From assembly GCF_029953285.1 (NCBI RefSeq), contig NZ_JASAOI010000089.1, positions 1 through 50,860 of the forward strand: a stretch of DNA of 50,860 bases, read 5' to 3'. The notes under the pieces were generated by a model, which made no database searches, was not told the DNA's origin, and saw only the letters and a program-made list of their open reading frames with translations. Shown one piece after another: positions 8,612 through 16,685 of this stretch. The position numbers and the translations under genes were made by a program. How positions within the stretch are numbered: position 1 is the first letter of the stretch; each line of letters opens with the position of its first letter. Origin of the DNA: Yinghuangia seranimata (GTDB taxonomy: Bacteria; Actinomycetota; Actinomycetes; Streptomycetales; Streptomycetaceae).

Positions 8612-9357
8612 GCGTCACTCGCAGCACCCGGGGACGCCACCGCCGGATCGGGGAGCTCCGGCTCCACCGCGTCCAGCCGATAGCCGACGCCCCAGACCGT
8701 CACCAGCATGCGCGGCGCCGCCGGATCGTCCTCGATCTTCTCCCGCAGCCGCCGCACGTGCACGGTCACGGTCGAGCGGTCGCCGAACGACCAGCCCCAC
8801 ACCTCGTGCATCAGCTCCTCGCGCGAGAACACCCGGCCGGGATGCTGCATCAGGAAGCACAGAAGATCGAACTCGCGTGCGGTCAAGGCGAGTTCCCGAC
8901 CCCCGCGGGTCGCCCGGTGCGCGCCGACGTCGACCTCGAGGAGCCCGTGCCGCAACGGCGCTCCACCCACCCCGGCGGCCGCGGCACCCGTGCGGCGCAG
9001 CACGGACCGGACCCGCAGCACCAGCTCGCGCGGGCTGAAGGGCTTCGTCACGTAGTCGTCCGCGCCGATCTCCAGGCCCAGCACGCGGTCGCTCTCCTCG
9101 CCGAGCGCCGTCAGCATCACCACCGGCACCGGCGCGCGCTCGCGCAGCCGGCGGCACACTTCGAGCCCGTCCATGCCGGGCAGCATCAGGTCGAGCACCA
9201 CGAGGTCCGGAGGCGTCGACTCCGCCATGGCGAGCGCGGTAGGCCCGTCCGGCGCGTGCGCCGTCGCGAAGCCCGCCGCGCGCAGGTAGTCGACCACCAC
9301 CTCGGCGACGGTCGGATCGTCGTCGACGACGAGAACGGTGCCCGCGGTGCCTGTCAT
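8608..9357 (-). CDS. OmpR-family response regulator
   Basis: A 249-residue regulator. The receiver domain (residues 5-120) has the acidic pair in VVDDD, phospho-acceptor D56 (LVVLDLMLPGMDG) and the conserved Lys in DDYVTKPFSP. Residues about 140-230 are a winged helix (LTAREFDLLCFL, GRVFSREELMHEVWGW, STVTVHVRRLREKIE, TVWGVGYRL). The ATG at 9357 is six bases after a -10-like TACACT, so the message is probably leaderless. An 11-bp-spaced direct repeat starts exactly 55 bp above that hexamer, suggesting autoregulation. It is co-transcribed with the kinase. Confidence 0.95.
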   Translation of the reverse strand: MTGTAGTVLVVDDDPTVAEVVVDYLRAAGFATAHAPDGPTALAMAESTPPDLVVLDLMLPGMDGLEVCRRLRERAPVPVVMLTALGEESDRVLGLEIGADDYVTKPFSPRELVLRVRSVLRRTGAAAAGVGGAPLRHGLLEVDVGAHRATRGGRELALTAREFDLLCFLMQHPGRVFSREELMHEVWGWSFGDRSTVTVHVRRLREKIEDDPAAPRMLVTVWGVGYRLDAVEPELPDPAVASPGAASDA

Positions 9358-9363
9358 GGGCCG

Positions 9364-9369
9364 AGTGTA
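9364..9369 (-). promoter_or_regulatory. -10-like hexamer of response regulator
   Basis: TACACT on the minus strand, six bases before the ATG at 9357. Operator site C starts 55 bp upstream of it, the same geometry as at the epimerase. Confidence 0.5.
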
Positions 9370-9407
9370 GGGATGCGCACGGGGGCGCCCGCCACTCACG
9401 ACGAGGC

Positions 9408-9424
9408 CGTTCGGAATCCGTAAG
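9408..9424 (-). promoter_or_regulatory. Direct-repeat operator, site C
   Basis: Minus-strand CTTACGGATTCCGAACG: half-sites CTTACG and CGAACG 11 bp apart. It matches site A at 12 of 17 positions and lies in the same orientation and at the same distance from the response-regulator -10 as site A does from the epimerase -10. Confidence 0.55.
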
Positions 9425-9458
9425 AAGCACCCGCCCCCCAACCCCGCCCCCAAGCCTC

Positions 9459-9475
9459 CGTACGAATTTCGTAAG
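9459..9475 (-). promoter_or_regulatory. Direct-repeat operator, site D
   Basis: Minus-strand CTTACGAAATTCGTACG, matching site A at 13 of 17 positions. It is nearly palindromic, so it also reads as CGTACG/CGTAAG on the plus strand, 51 bp upstream of the -10-like TAGCGT (9510) of the glycosyltransferase at 9523. It may serve the divergent glycosyltransferase promoter, the regulator promoter or both. Confidence 0.5.
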
Positions 9476-9522
9476 CACGCCGCGCACCGGAATCGCCCCG
9501 TTGGCTCCCTAGCGTGAAAGCC

Positions 9523-10263
9523 ATGGATGCCGCCTCTTCCGCCGGGGCCAAGCCCCCGCACACGCCGACACCCGCCCCGACCCCAGCACGCCGCCAGGCC
9601 GACGCCGCGGCGGCCGTGGACGTCGTCCTGCCGTGCCTCGACGAAGCCGGCGCCCTCCCGTGGGTCCTGAAACGCATGCCCCCGGGCTACCGCGCGATCG
9701 TCGTCGACAACGGGTCCACCGACGGCTCCGCCGACCTCGCCCGGGACCTCGGCGCCCTCGTCGTGCACGAGCCGGTCAAAGGCTTCGGCTCCGCCTGCCA
9801 CGCCGGCCTCACCGCCGCCACCGCGCCCGTGGTCTGCTTCTGCGACTGCGACGCTTCCCTCGACCCGCGCGAACTCCCGTACGTGGCCGAACCGGTCCGC
9901 GACGGCGACGCCGACCTCGTGCTCGGCCGCCGCCGCCCGGCCACGCGCGGCGCCTGGCCGCCCCACGCGCGCCTCGCCAACCGCGTCCTCGCCCACAAGC
10001 TCCGCGCCCGCACCGGAGCACGCCTCCACGACCTCGGCCCGATGCGCGCCGCCCGACGCGAAGACCTCCTCGCCCTGGGCCTCACCGACCGCAGATCGGG
10101 CTACCCGCTCGAAATGGTCGTCCGCGCGGCCGAGGCCTCCTGGCGCATCCAGGAGACCGACGTGCGGTACCTCCCGCGCACCGGGCGCTCCAAGGTGACC
10201 GGCACTCTACGCGGCACCCTCACCGCCGTCCGCGACATGAGCGCGGTGCTCGCCCATGTCTGA
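9523..10263 (+). CDS. GT2-family glycosyltransferase
   Basis: A 246-residue cytosolic GT-A fold enzyme of the dolichol-phosphate-mannose-synthase/UgtP type. It shows VVLPCLDEAGALPWVL at about residues 30-45, the nucleotide-sugar binding VVDNGSTDGSADLA, a CDCDASLDP acidic motif and late GYPLEMVVRAAEASWRI. No membrane helix is visible, so it likely transfers sugar to a lipid carrier at the inner face of the membrane. I choose ATG 9523, seven bases after TAGCGT; GTG 9514 is in frame but overlaps that hexamer. It opens an operon with the DUF2064 gene (8-base overlap) and the methyltransferase. Confidence 0.88.
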   Translation: MDAASSAGAKPPHTPTPAPTPARRQADAAAAVDVVLPCLDEAGALPWVLKRMPPGYRAIVVDNGSTDGSADLARDLGALVVHEPVKGFGSACHAGLTAATAPVVCFCDCDASLDPRELPYVAEPVRDGDADLVLGRRRPATRGAWPPHARLANRVLAHKLRARTGARLHDLGPMRAARREDLLALGLTDRRSGYPLEMVVRAAEASWRIQETDVRYLPRTGRSKVTGTLRGTLTAVRDMSAVLAHV

Positions 10264-10906
10264 CCACAGCCGCGACACCACGCTCCTGGTGATCGCCAAA
10301 TCCCCCGTGCCCGGACGGGTCAAGACGCGGCTGACGCCCGCGCTCACCCCGCACCAGGCGGCGGAGGTCGCCGAGGCGGCACTCGCCGACACCCTCGACG
10401 CGGTACGGGCGACCCCGGCCCGCCGCCGCGTCCTCGTCCTCGACGGAGCCCCGAGGCCGTGGTTCCCGGCCGGCTTCGAGGTCGTCCCGCAGTGCGCCGG
10501 CGGCCTCGACGTACGCCTCGCCGCCGCGTTCGCCCTGTGCGGCGGACCCGCGCTGCTGGTCGGCATGGACACCCCGCAGATCACGCCCGAACTCCTCGGC
10601 ACCGTCGACTGGGACACTGCCGACGCGTGGTTCGGCCCGGCCGCCGACGGAGGGTTCTGGGCGCTTGGCCTCCGGCGGCCCGACCCGGCACTGCTCCTCG
10701 GCGTCCCGATGTCGACTCCCCGCACCGGCGCCGTACAGCGGGCCAGGCTCACCGCGGCAGCCCTCACCGTGCGGGACCTGCCGACCCTCACGGACATCGA
10801 CACGGTGGCCGACCTCACCGACGTCGCCGCCACCGCACCGGACACCCGCAGCGCGCGCACCGCCCGCCTGTTCGGCGTCACCGAGCGCACGAAGGCCCTG
10901 GCGTGA
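10256..10906 (+). CDS. DUF2064 / TIGR04282 glycosyltransferase-like protein
   Basis: A 216-residue protein of the family annotated as transferase 1, rSAM/selenodomain-associated (TIGR04282). The N-terminal TLLVIAKSPVPGRVKTRLTP resembles nucleotidyltransferase P-loops, GGPALLVGMDTPQITPELL carries a probable metal-binding Asp, and ADGGFWALGL is the family hallmark. This suggests a GT-A-like fold that activates or transfers a sugar or related group; the substrate is unknown. It overlaps the upstream GT2 by eight bases and its TGA overlaps the GTG of the methyltransferase, so all three products are made together. Confidence 0.85.
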   Translation: MSDHSRDTTLLVIAKSPVPGRVKTRLTPALTPHQAAEVAEAALADTLDAVRATPARRRVLVLDGAPRPWFPAGFEVVPQCAGGLDVRLAAAFALCGGPALLVGMDTPQITPELLGTVDWDTADAWFGPAADGGFWALGLRRPDPALLLGVPMSTPRTGAVQRARLTAAALTVRDLPTLTDIDTVADLTDVAATAPDTRSARTARLFGVTERTKALA

Positions 10907-11586
10907 CAACCGCGATCATGGTCGGCCCCCACGCCGACCACCCCCGCCCCGGCCCACTCGCGCCCTACGAGACCGCGCTGCGCGACGGCGGCCCGCTCTA
11001 CCTCGTCAGGACGGACGGCCGCCGCGAACCCCTCGACGTCGACCGCTGGAAGGCCGCCGCCGACACCGCCGACGAGACCCTCCTCGCCCGCTGCGCCGGC
11101 CCGACCCTCGACATCGGCTGCGGCCCGGGTCGCCTCGTCGCCGCGCTCGTCCGACGCGGCACACCGGCCCTGGGCATCGACCTCGCCGCCACCGCCGTCC
11201 GCCTCACCGTCCACGCGGGCGGCGCGGCCCTGCGCCGCTCGGTCTTCGACCCGCTGCCGGGCGAAGGCCGCTGGTCCAGCGCCCTGTTGGCCGACGGCAA
11301 CATCGGTATCGGCGGCGACCCCGAGGCGCTTCTCACCCGAACCGCCGCCCTCCTGCGCCGCGACGGAGTCCTCCTCGTCGAGACCGACCCCCGCAACCCC
11401 GACCGCAGCGAACGCTTCGCCGCGCGCGTCGAGGACGCGGCGGGCCACCGAGGAACCCCGTTCCGCTGGGCCGCCCTAGGCCTCCACGCCCTCGAACGCC
11501 TCGCGCCGACATGCGGTTTCAAGACCACCGGGACCTGGCACACCGACGACCGTGCCTTCGCCGAGCTGATACGCATCGGCGTGTGA
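10903..11586 (+). CDS. Class I SAM-dependent methyltransferase
   Basis: A 227-residue protein with a Rossmann-type SAM site: TLDIGCGPGRLVAAL (motif I, about residues 69-83), ALGIDLAATAV (acidic motif II) and a late VLLVETDP. The stretch SSALLADGNIGIGGDPEALL is typical of small-molecule methyltransferases found with TIGR04282 genes. The start is the GTG of the GTGA overlap; ATG at 10918 is an alternative. As the last gene of the operon with GT2 and DUF2064 it probably modifies the same glycolipid or metabolite. Confidence 0.85.
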   Translation: MTTAIMVGPHADHPRPGPLAPYETALRDGGPLYLVRTDGRREPLDVDRWKAAADTADETLLARCAGPTLDIGCGPGRLVAALVRRGTPALGIDLAATAVRLTVHAGGAALRRSVFDPLPGEGRWSSALLADGNIGIGGDPEALLTRTAALLRRDGVLLVETDPRNPDRSERFAARVEDAAGHRGTPFRWAALGLHALERLAPTCGFKTTGTWHTDDRAFAELIRIGV

Positions 11587-11612
11587 CGCGGGTGTGACGC
11601 CACAGCGCATGG

Positions 11613-12086
11613 TCAGCGGTCACGCCGGAACAGCCCGGGGCGCCACGTCCGCAGCGCGATCACGATGCCCGTCGCCGCCGCCACGACCCCCCACACCACC
11701 GCGAGGTTCCGTCCGTAGTCCAGCGGCAGCACCGACGGGTTCTGCGTCGGAAGCGGCCGAAGCAGCGCCGGCAAGGTGATCAACGTCGCCGCCACGCCCG
11801 CCGCCAGACCGCCCAGCAACGTGCGGCGCACCCACGGAGCCGGACCCCTCGCCGGTACGGCCCGCATGACCACGAACCCCACGCCGAAGACCAGCGTGGC
11901 GAAGACCGCGTCGTGCAGCACGAGTCCACCGACGAGCCACCGGGCCACACCCCACTTGTCGACGTACGAGGGCTCGTCGAGCAGCCCCGCCGTCCCGTAG
12001 CCCATCAACGCCAACCCGCCCGCACCCAGCACCGCCCGCGACCACCACACCACGCGCGACCCACGCGCCCGCTCCGTCGTGCTCAC
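11613..12086 (-). CDS. Membrane protein partner of molybdopterin oxidoreductase
   Basis: A 157-residue protein with four hydrophobic segments: about residues 15-33, 47-68 (LVGGLVLHDAVFATLVFGVGF), 85-104 and 128-147. Its GTG start overlaps the stop of the molybdopterin enzyme (GTGA), so the two are translationally coupled. The HD in the second helix (LVLHDA) is its only striking polar feature. It could anchor the oxidoreductase or pass electrons from the membrane pool, but no family was recognised. It converges on the methyltransferase with a 26-base gap. Confidence 0.75.
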   Translation of the reverse strand: MSTTERARGSRVVWWSRAVLGAGGLALMGYGTAGLLDEPSYVDKWGVARWLVGGLVLHDAVFATLVFGVGFVVMRAVPARGPAPWVRRTLLGGLAAGVAATLITLPALLRPLPTQNPSVLPLDYGRNLAVVWGVVAAATGIVIALRTWRPGLFRRDR

Positions 12087-13294
12087 AGGACCACCTCCAT
12101 CCGCGACACCCACTTCGTCTGGAGCACACCCGGACGGTTCGGCGCGATGACCCGGGCCGGGTACCCGTGGTCCTCCGCGAGCGGCTCCCCGTTGAGGGAA
12201 AGGGCCAGCAGGCTCAAGGGATCGCGTGCGTACTCGCGCCGCATCTCCATGACCGCGTACGGGCTGAACCGCTCCAGCGAGAACACCCGCAAGGTCGCGT
12301 GCTCCGGCGCGCCCGCACGCTCCAGCAGGTCGCGGATCCGGACCCCCGTCCACGACGCCGACGCGCTCCAGCCCTCCACACACGCGATGGGCAACGTGAC
12401 GGTGTGCTGCGGCATGGCCAGCAACTCCTCGCGCGAGACGCTGAATCCGCGCGGCCCGACCACCGTGAGCCGCCACGCCGGATCGCGGATCGGCGCGAGG
12501 ACGCCCGCGCCCGCCGCCGTCTTGTTGACCGGCAGCCCCTGCGGACCGACCCCGGGCCGGCGCGGCGCAAGCAGCGAGACCTTGCCCAGCGGTGAGAACG
12601 ACTGCCCCACGGTCGCCAGCGTCACGACACCCACCGAGGCGCCCAGCGCCGCCATGAGCCCACGACGCGACGGCCCGTCCACAGCCTGTGGAACCGCAGT
12701 TCCCCGCGCTCGCCGCCAGTGCCCCACGATCGTCGGCAGCTGCACGGCGATGTGCAGCACCAGCGCGCCGGTCACCACCCACCCGATCCAGTAGTGCACC
12801 GGGACGAACGGGAACGGCCACGGGTACCACTGCACGATGTTGAGCAGCCCGCCGGCCAGTTCGAAGACCGCCGCGGCGACGAGCACCGCGACCGACAGCC
12901 GCTCCAGCGCGTGCCGCACCGACCGGGCCGGAGGCCACGCGAACAGCCGGGGGTAGACCACCCACAGCTTCACGAGCAACAGCGGGACCGCCGCGATGCC
13001 GGTGGCGACGTGCAGGCCCTGCGTCACGCGGTAGCCCCACACCGGTCGGCTCGGCAGCGCCAGCCAGCCCGGCTGATGCTGCATCAGGTGGCTGAGCACG
13101 CCGGTCAGGAAGCACACCGCGAAGGCCGGCCCGAGCAGCCGACCCACCACGACCGCAGTGCGCGGATCGTGCAGCGCGGAACCGAACGCGCCCTCCCGCA
13201 GTGGACCTCGGCGCAGCGCGGCGGGCGGCTCGGGCAGCGGAATGTCGGGTGCCCCGGCGGCGCGCGGCAGGCGGGGGATACGGATCCTGCTCAT
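12083..13294 (-). CDS. Membrane-bound molybdopterin-dependent oxidoreductase
   Basis: A 403-residue fusion. Residues about 45-200 hold four or five hydrophobic helices with several His (LSHLMQHQPG, VTQGLHVATG, PVHYWIGWV, VLHIAVQL), like cytochrome b561-type membrane domains. Residues about 255-403 are a sulfite-oxidase-type molybdopterin domain; C305 in PIACVEGWSASASWTGV is the expected molybdenum ligand and LAEDHGYPARVIAPNRPG is also typical. The catalytic domain may face outward, since a further hydrophobic segment (about 212-230) precedes it. Start is ATG 13294. The reaction is unknown; the family includes sulfoxide and sulfite enzymes. It leads an operon with the 157-aa membrane protein and is divergent from the GT87 gene. 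Confidence 0.88.
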   Translation of the reverse strand: MSRIRIPRLPRAAGAPDIPLPEPPAALRRGPLREGAFGSALHDPRTAVVVGRLLGPAFAVCFLTGVLSHLMQHQPGWLALPSRPVWGYRVTQGLHVATGIAAVPLLLVKLWVVYPRLFAWPPARSVRHALERLSVAVLVAAAVFELAGGLLNIVQWYPWPFPFVPVHYWIGWVVTGALVLHIAVQLPTIVGHWRRARGTAVPQAVDGPSRRGLMAALGASVGVVTLATVGQSFSPLGKVSLLAPRRPGVGPQGLPVNKTAAGAGVLAPIRDPAWRLTVVGPRGFSVSREELLAMPQHTVTLPIACVEGWSASASWTGVRIRDLLERAGAPEHATLRVFSLERFSPYAVMEMRREYARDPLSLLALSLNGEPLAEDHGYPARVIAPNRPGVLQTKWVSRMEVVL

Positions 13295-13340
13295 GTCCGC
13301 ACTCAACCCCCAAAGTGCCCCCGCTGCACCGCTTCGCCTC

Positions 13341-13357
13341 CTTACAGACTCCTGACG
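13341..13357 (+). promoter_or_regulatory. Direct-repeat operator, site B
   Basis: CTTACAGACTCCTGACG, identical to site A at 13 of 17 positions, with half-sites CTTACA and CTGACG 11 bp apart. Its first base is 55 bp upstream of CATGGT (13396-13401), a weak -10-like hexamer six bases before the GT87-like ATG. It could also act on the divergent molybdopterin gene. Confidence 0.5.
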
Positions 13358-13407
13358 CATCGACGAGGCGGACTCACAAGCCGGTCCGGGGCTGCCATGG
13401 TCGGGGC

Positions 13408-14952
13408 ATGCCAGCGGCGACACAGCCCGGAAACCGACCCGGGAAGACCTCAGGAACCCGACCCGGGGAGACCTCGGAAGCCCACCGCCCCAAGAGCCCC
13501 GAGACCCACCTGGCCACAGCGCTGGCCGTACTGCTCGTCGTCCTCCAGGCCGCGGTGCTCGCCTACGCGGTCCACGGCGCCCACACCCGGTCGGGCGACT
13601 ACGGCACGTACGTCGTCTACGCCGTCGCCTGGTCGGTCTTCGCCGTCGCGGCCTGGCTGACGATCCGCCGCGTCCCTCGTCGGGCAGCCGTCCCGCTGAT
13701 CCTCCTGGGCGCGGTCGCCTTCCAACTGATCGCCCTCTCCGCCCCACCCCAGACCAGCGACGACGCCTACCGCTACGCCTGGGACGGCCGCGTCCAGGCC
13801 GCCGGGATCTCGCCGTACCGCTACACCCCTCAGGACCCCGCCCTCGAACGCCTGCGCGACGACTGGCTGTTCCCGCCGCCGGAGCAGGGCCCCTGCGTCG
13901 GGTGGTTCAAACACCCGCTCCCCGACGGCGCCTGCACCCTCATGAACCGCCCCGCCGTCCACACGATCTATCCACCCGTCGCGCAGGCCTGGTACCGCCT
14001 GGTCCACGCGGCGACCCCGTCCGACGGCCGCGAACCCGTGCAGGCGGCAGCCGCGCTGACCGCGATCGCCGTCACGCTCGCGCTGCTCTGGTTGCTCCGC
14101 CGCATCGGTCGGGACCCCAGGCACGTCGTGCTGTGGGCGTGGTGCCCGATGGTCGCCCTGGAATGCGGCAACAACGCGCACGTGGACGCACTCGGAGTGT
14201 TCTTCCTCGTGCTCGGCCTCGGCGCGGTCGCCGCGAAGCGCCCCCTGCTCGGCGGCCTGCTGGCCGGTGCCGCGATCGCCACCAAGATGTTCCCCGCCGC
14301 ATCGCTCGTCGGGGCGGCCCGGAGGCGCCCGTGGCTCACGTGGGGGACGGCCGCCGCGACGGTGCTTCTCTCCTACGTCCCGTACCTGCTGATCTCCGGC
14401 TCGGCCGTCATCGGCTACCTGCCCGGCTACCTCAAGGAGGAGGACTACAACGACGGCGCCCGGTTCGGCCTGCTCGACCTCGTGCTGCCCGAGGCCGCCA
14501 CACCGTTCGCGGCGGTCGCGGTCCTCGTCGTCACCGCCGTCGTCGTGTCGCGCCGCTCCGACCCGGACCGCCCCTGGCACGCCGCCCTCACGATGACCGG
14601 CACGCTGCTGCTGGTGCTGGCCCCGAACTACCCCTGGTACTCACTCATCCTGGTGGCCCTCGTCGTCCTGGACGGCCGCGCGGAATGGCTCGCGGTAGGC
14701 CTCGCCGGGTACGCCCTCTACTTCACCTGGATGCTCGGCATCACCGACACCCAGATGGCGGCCGTGCACCACATCGCGTACGGCGCCGCGCTCGCCGTGG
14801 TGGTGTCCACCGCGGCACTGCGCGGCCGCCGCACACGCATGACGCACCGTCAGCCCGAGTGCGCCGCGGAACCCGTGCCGCCCTCCGAGGCCGAGGCCGT
14901 GGTGCCGGAGCCCGTCGGAACCACGGGCAACCCGGCCGCCCGCCAAGCCTGA
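13408..14952 (+). CDS. GT87-like membrane glycosyltransferase
   Basis: A 514-residue polytopic protein with about ten hydrophobic segments between residues 37 and 475. The first outside loop contains QTSDDAYRYAWDGRVQAAGISPYRY, whose paired acidic residues are the catalytic motif expected in polyprenol-phosphate-sugar-dependent enzymes of the GT-C fold; AGAAIATKMFP and NYPWYSLILVAL are shared with GT87 mannosyltransferases. It would add a sugar to an acceptor at the outer face of the membrane, complementing the cytosolic GT2. Start ATG 13408 follows a weak leaderless-type promoter with operator B upstream. The last 103 bases overlap the convergent rhodanese gene. Confidence 0.85.
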   Translation: MPAATQPGNRPGKTSGTRPGETSEAHRPKSPETHLATALAVLLVVLQAAVLAYAVHGAHTRSGDYGTYVVYAVAWSVFAVAAWLTIRRVPRRAAVPLILLGAVAFQLIALSAPPQTSDDAYRYAWDGRVQAAGISPYRYTPQDPALERLRDDWLFPPPEQGPCVGWFKHPLPDGACTLMNRPAVHTIYPPVAQAWYRLVHAATPSDGREPVQAAAALTAIAVTLALLWLLRRIGRDPRHVVLWAWCPMVALECGNNAHVDALGVFFLVLGLGAVAAKRPLLGGLLAGAAIATKMFPAASLVGAARRRPWLTWGTAAATVLLSYVPYLLISGSAVIGYLPGYLKEEDYNDGARFGLLDLVLPEAATPFAAVAVLVVTAVVVSRRSDPDRPWHAALTMTGTLLLVLAPNYPWYSLILVALVVLDGRAEWLAVGLAGYALYFTWMLGITDTQMAAVHHIAYGAALAVVVSTAALRGRRTRMTHRQPECAAEPVPPSEAEAVVPEPVGTTGNPAARQA

Positions 14953-15311
14953 AACCCCCCGACCACATCCGTCGCACGCGGCAGCCCCAGGTCCAGCAGC
15001 GACGCCGCCGCCAGGCTCGACGCGTAGCCCTCGTCGCACAGCACGATCACGCGGACGTCGTAGCCGGTCGCCTCCGGCAGCCGCGCCTCGCCCGCCGGGT
15101 CGAACCGCCACTCCAGGTGGTTGCGTTCGACGACGAGCGCGCCGGGCACGGTGCCGTCCGCGGCCCGCTGCCCGGCGTTGCGGGTGTCGACCAGCACGGC
15201 CCCCGAGCGGGTGACCTCGTCGTAGGCCTCCTCCGGGGTGACCCGCACGAAGCGCGCCCGCGAGGCCGCGAGCAGCCCGTCCACTCCGGGACGTACGGCC
15301 CGGGCGCTCAC
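14850..15311 (-). CDS. Rhodanese-domain protein
   Basis: A 153-residue single-domain rhodanese. AVLVDTRNAGQRAADGTVPGA opens the domain, HLEWRFDP is the mid-domain motif, and the active-site loop VLCDEGYASS provides the sulphur-carrying Cys. GGFQAWRAAGLPV ends the domain. The GTG start overlaps the cysteine dioxygenase stop by GTGA, and this dioxygenase-rhodanese pairing fits sulphur handling after cysteine oxidation. The low-complexity C-terminus (about 25 residues) runs antisense into the end of the GT87-like gene. Confidence 0.9.
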   Translation of the reverse strand: MSARAVRPGVDGLLAASRARFVRVTPEEAYDEVTRSGAVLVDTRNAGQRAADGTVPGALVVERNHLEWRFDPAGEARLPEATGYDVRVIVLCDEGYASSLAAASLLDLGLPRATDVVGGFQAWRAAGLPVVPTGSGTTASASEGGTGSAAHSG

Positions 15312-15871
15312 CAGTGCTCACCCGACCGCTCGACGCGCAGCTGCGGCAACGGGCCGTCGGAGCGCTCCAACGCCTCGTGGTCCGCCGCGTACAGCGTCAT
15401 CGAGGTCAGCCGCGGCGCGTACACGTGCACGCTCACCGCCGGCTCGGTCCCCATGTTGGTGACCTCGTGGACGTAGCTGGGCCCGAAGACCCGCTGGGTG
15501 CCCGGCCGCAGCACCCGCTCGCGGGCACCCGCCCGCCGCAGCGGCGTGACGACCAGGGAGCGCTCGTGCAGTTCGCCGGTGACGACGGTGAACACGCCGG
15601 ACGAGCCGCCGTGGTCGTGCAGCCCGGTGCCCTGTCCGGGCAGCCAGCTGAGCAGCCACACCTCGTGGTCGTCGGCGGAGTGCAGGAGCCGGTACCAGCG
15701 CGACACCGGGTCGAACTCCACGGTGTCGAGCGCGGCGGCGGCCTCGCGGGCGTAGCTGTCGGCGAGGCCGGCGAGCCGGGCCACGGTGGGACGGGTGACG
15801 GGGGCCGGCGGAACGGCCAGGTGCGGGGGAGCGGCGAGCGGGTCGCCGGCGACCGTGATGTCACTGGACAT
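15308..15871 (-). CDS. Cysteine dioxygenase (cupin)
   Basis: A 187-residue cupin of the bacterial cysteine dioxygenase family, which converts cysteine to cysteine sulfinate with a non-haem iron. Visible iron ligands: the two His in TGLHDHGGSSGVF and the later His in SYVHEVTN; RWYRLLH and VWLLSWLPGQ are also characteristic. It is first in a two-gene operon with the rhodanese. A GAGGA sequence lies upstream of the ATG as a possible ribosome-binding site. The molybdopterin enzyme at 12083-13294 could in principle act on sulphur compounds too, but the genes are in separate transcripts. Confidence 0.92.
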   Translation of the reverse strand: MSSDITVAGDPLAAPPHLAVPPAPVTRPTVARLAGLADSYAREAAAALDTVEFDPVSRWYRLLHSADDHEVWLLSWLPGQGTGLHDHGGSSGVFTVVTGELHERSLVVTPLRRAGARERVLRPGTQRVFGPSYVHEVTNMGTEPAVSVHVYAPRLTSMTLYAADHEALERSDGPLPQLRVERSGEHW

Positions 15872-16637
15872 GCGCGGGAGTCCTCGGGAGCGGTGGCGCG
15901 GCGGTGGCAGCCGGCGCGCGGGTACGGACTGGTTCCGGGGGTGGCGGGCGGGCCAGTGGCACCGGCGGGAGTCCGACGACCGCGCGCGTGTGGCGCGCCG
16001 ACTCGTCAGGTCGTCAACCGCGGGATCGAACCGGAGGGATGTGCCGGACGTACCTGGTCCAGGGCACCGCCTGCGCGGCGAGGGCGTGCGGGAAGGCCGC
16101 CCTCAGCTCGTACAGGTGCGACAACACAGCGCAGCGTCGGTCCTCGGGAGGTCGGCGGCGCGACTCCGGAGCGGCATGCGGTGTGCGGACATGCCCAAAA
16201 GGACACCTGGAAGGAGGCCCGTCTGTCAACTCGGGTTCGCCCGTCCGGGAGACCCTGGCTGCTCCGGCCGTGTCACGGATCGCCGATTCGGGTGACGAGA
16301 ATGTCGGGAGGGTTGAAATTGAAGGTGCTGGGGGAGTGATTTCCTGACATGTCGCCTGTGCGCGTCCCCCCTGGTTCTTCCTGCTGTGACGTCGGTCATT
16401 CCGGTGAGAATTTCGGCGGAAGCGGGGAACCCTGGTGGTCGCGCGGCGCGTAGGTCCATTACGAGTCGGCATCGGCCGGGTTGGCCCGGATCGTGTCGAC
16501 GGGGCCGGCGTGACGGGCGCGGTGCCGGACGGGGACTCGGGGTTGATTGATATGTCCGAGTTTGGTGGAATACGTCCAACCTCGCGGGGTGGTGTGGTCC
16601 CGGGGGGTGAATCCGAGCCCCAATAGCAGAGCTCGGC
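15872..16637. other. Long gene-free region upstream of whiB
   Basis: About 770 bases with no supported gene. Open frames on both strands lack ribosome-binding sites and normal codon bias. One AAGGAGG sequence (near 16210) is not followed by a start codon at a usable distance. GC content falls from about 16300 onward, as in promoter regions. A small RNA or extra whiB promoters could be hidden here. Confidence 0.45.
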
Positions 16638-16667
16638 TTGACGGGACAGTAACGACGCGCTTGTAAT
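16638..16667 (+). promoter_or_regulatory. Candidate whiB promoter
   Basis: TTGACG (16638-16643) and TGTAAT (16662-16667) are separated by 18 bp, close to a vegetative actinomycete promoter. Transcription would start near 16675 and leave a leader of about 65 bases before whiB. Confidence 0.55.
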
Positions 16668-16668
16668 T

Positions 16669-16683
16669 TCACACATGCTGTGA
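16669..16683. promoter_or_regulatory. Inverted repeat at whiB transcription start
   Basis: TCACA and TGTGA flank a five-base centre immediately after the -10 element, over the expected start point. This is a plausible repressor site; the binding protein is unknown. Confidence 0.4.
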
Positions 16684-16685
16684 CC

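Noticed and set aside
16010-16090. tRNA-like T-loop sequence (GGTTCGATCCC on the minus strand)
   Set aside because: The T-stem does not pair and no anticodon arm, D-arm or acceptor stem can be built around it.
16006-16206. Short minus-strand ORF with two Cys in the whiB upstream region
   Set aside because: Starts with GTG, has no ribosome-binding site and shows no normal codon bias.
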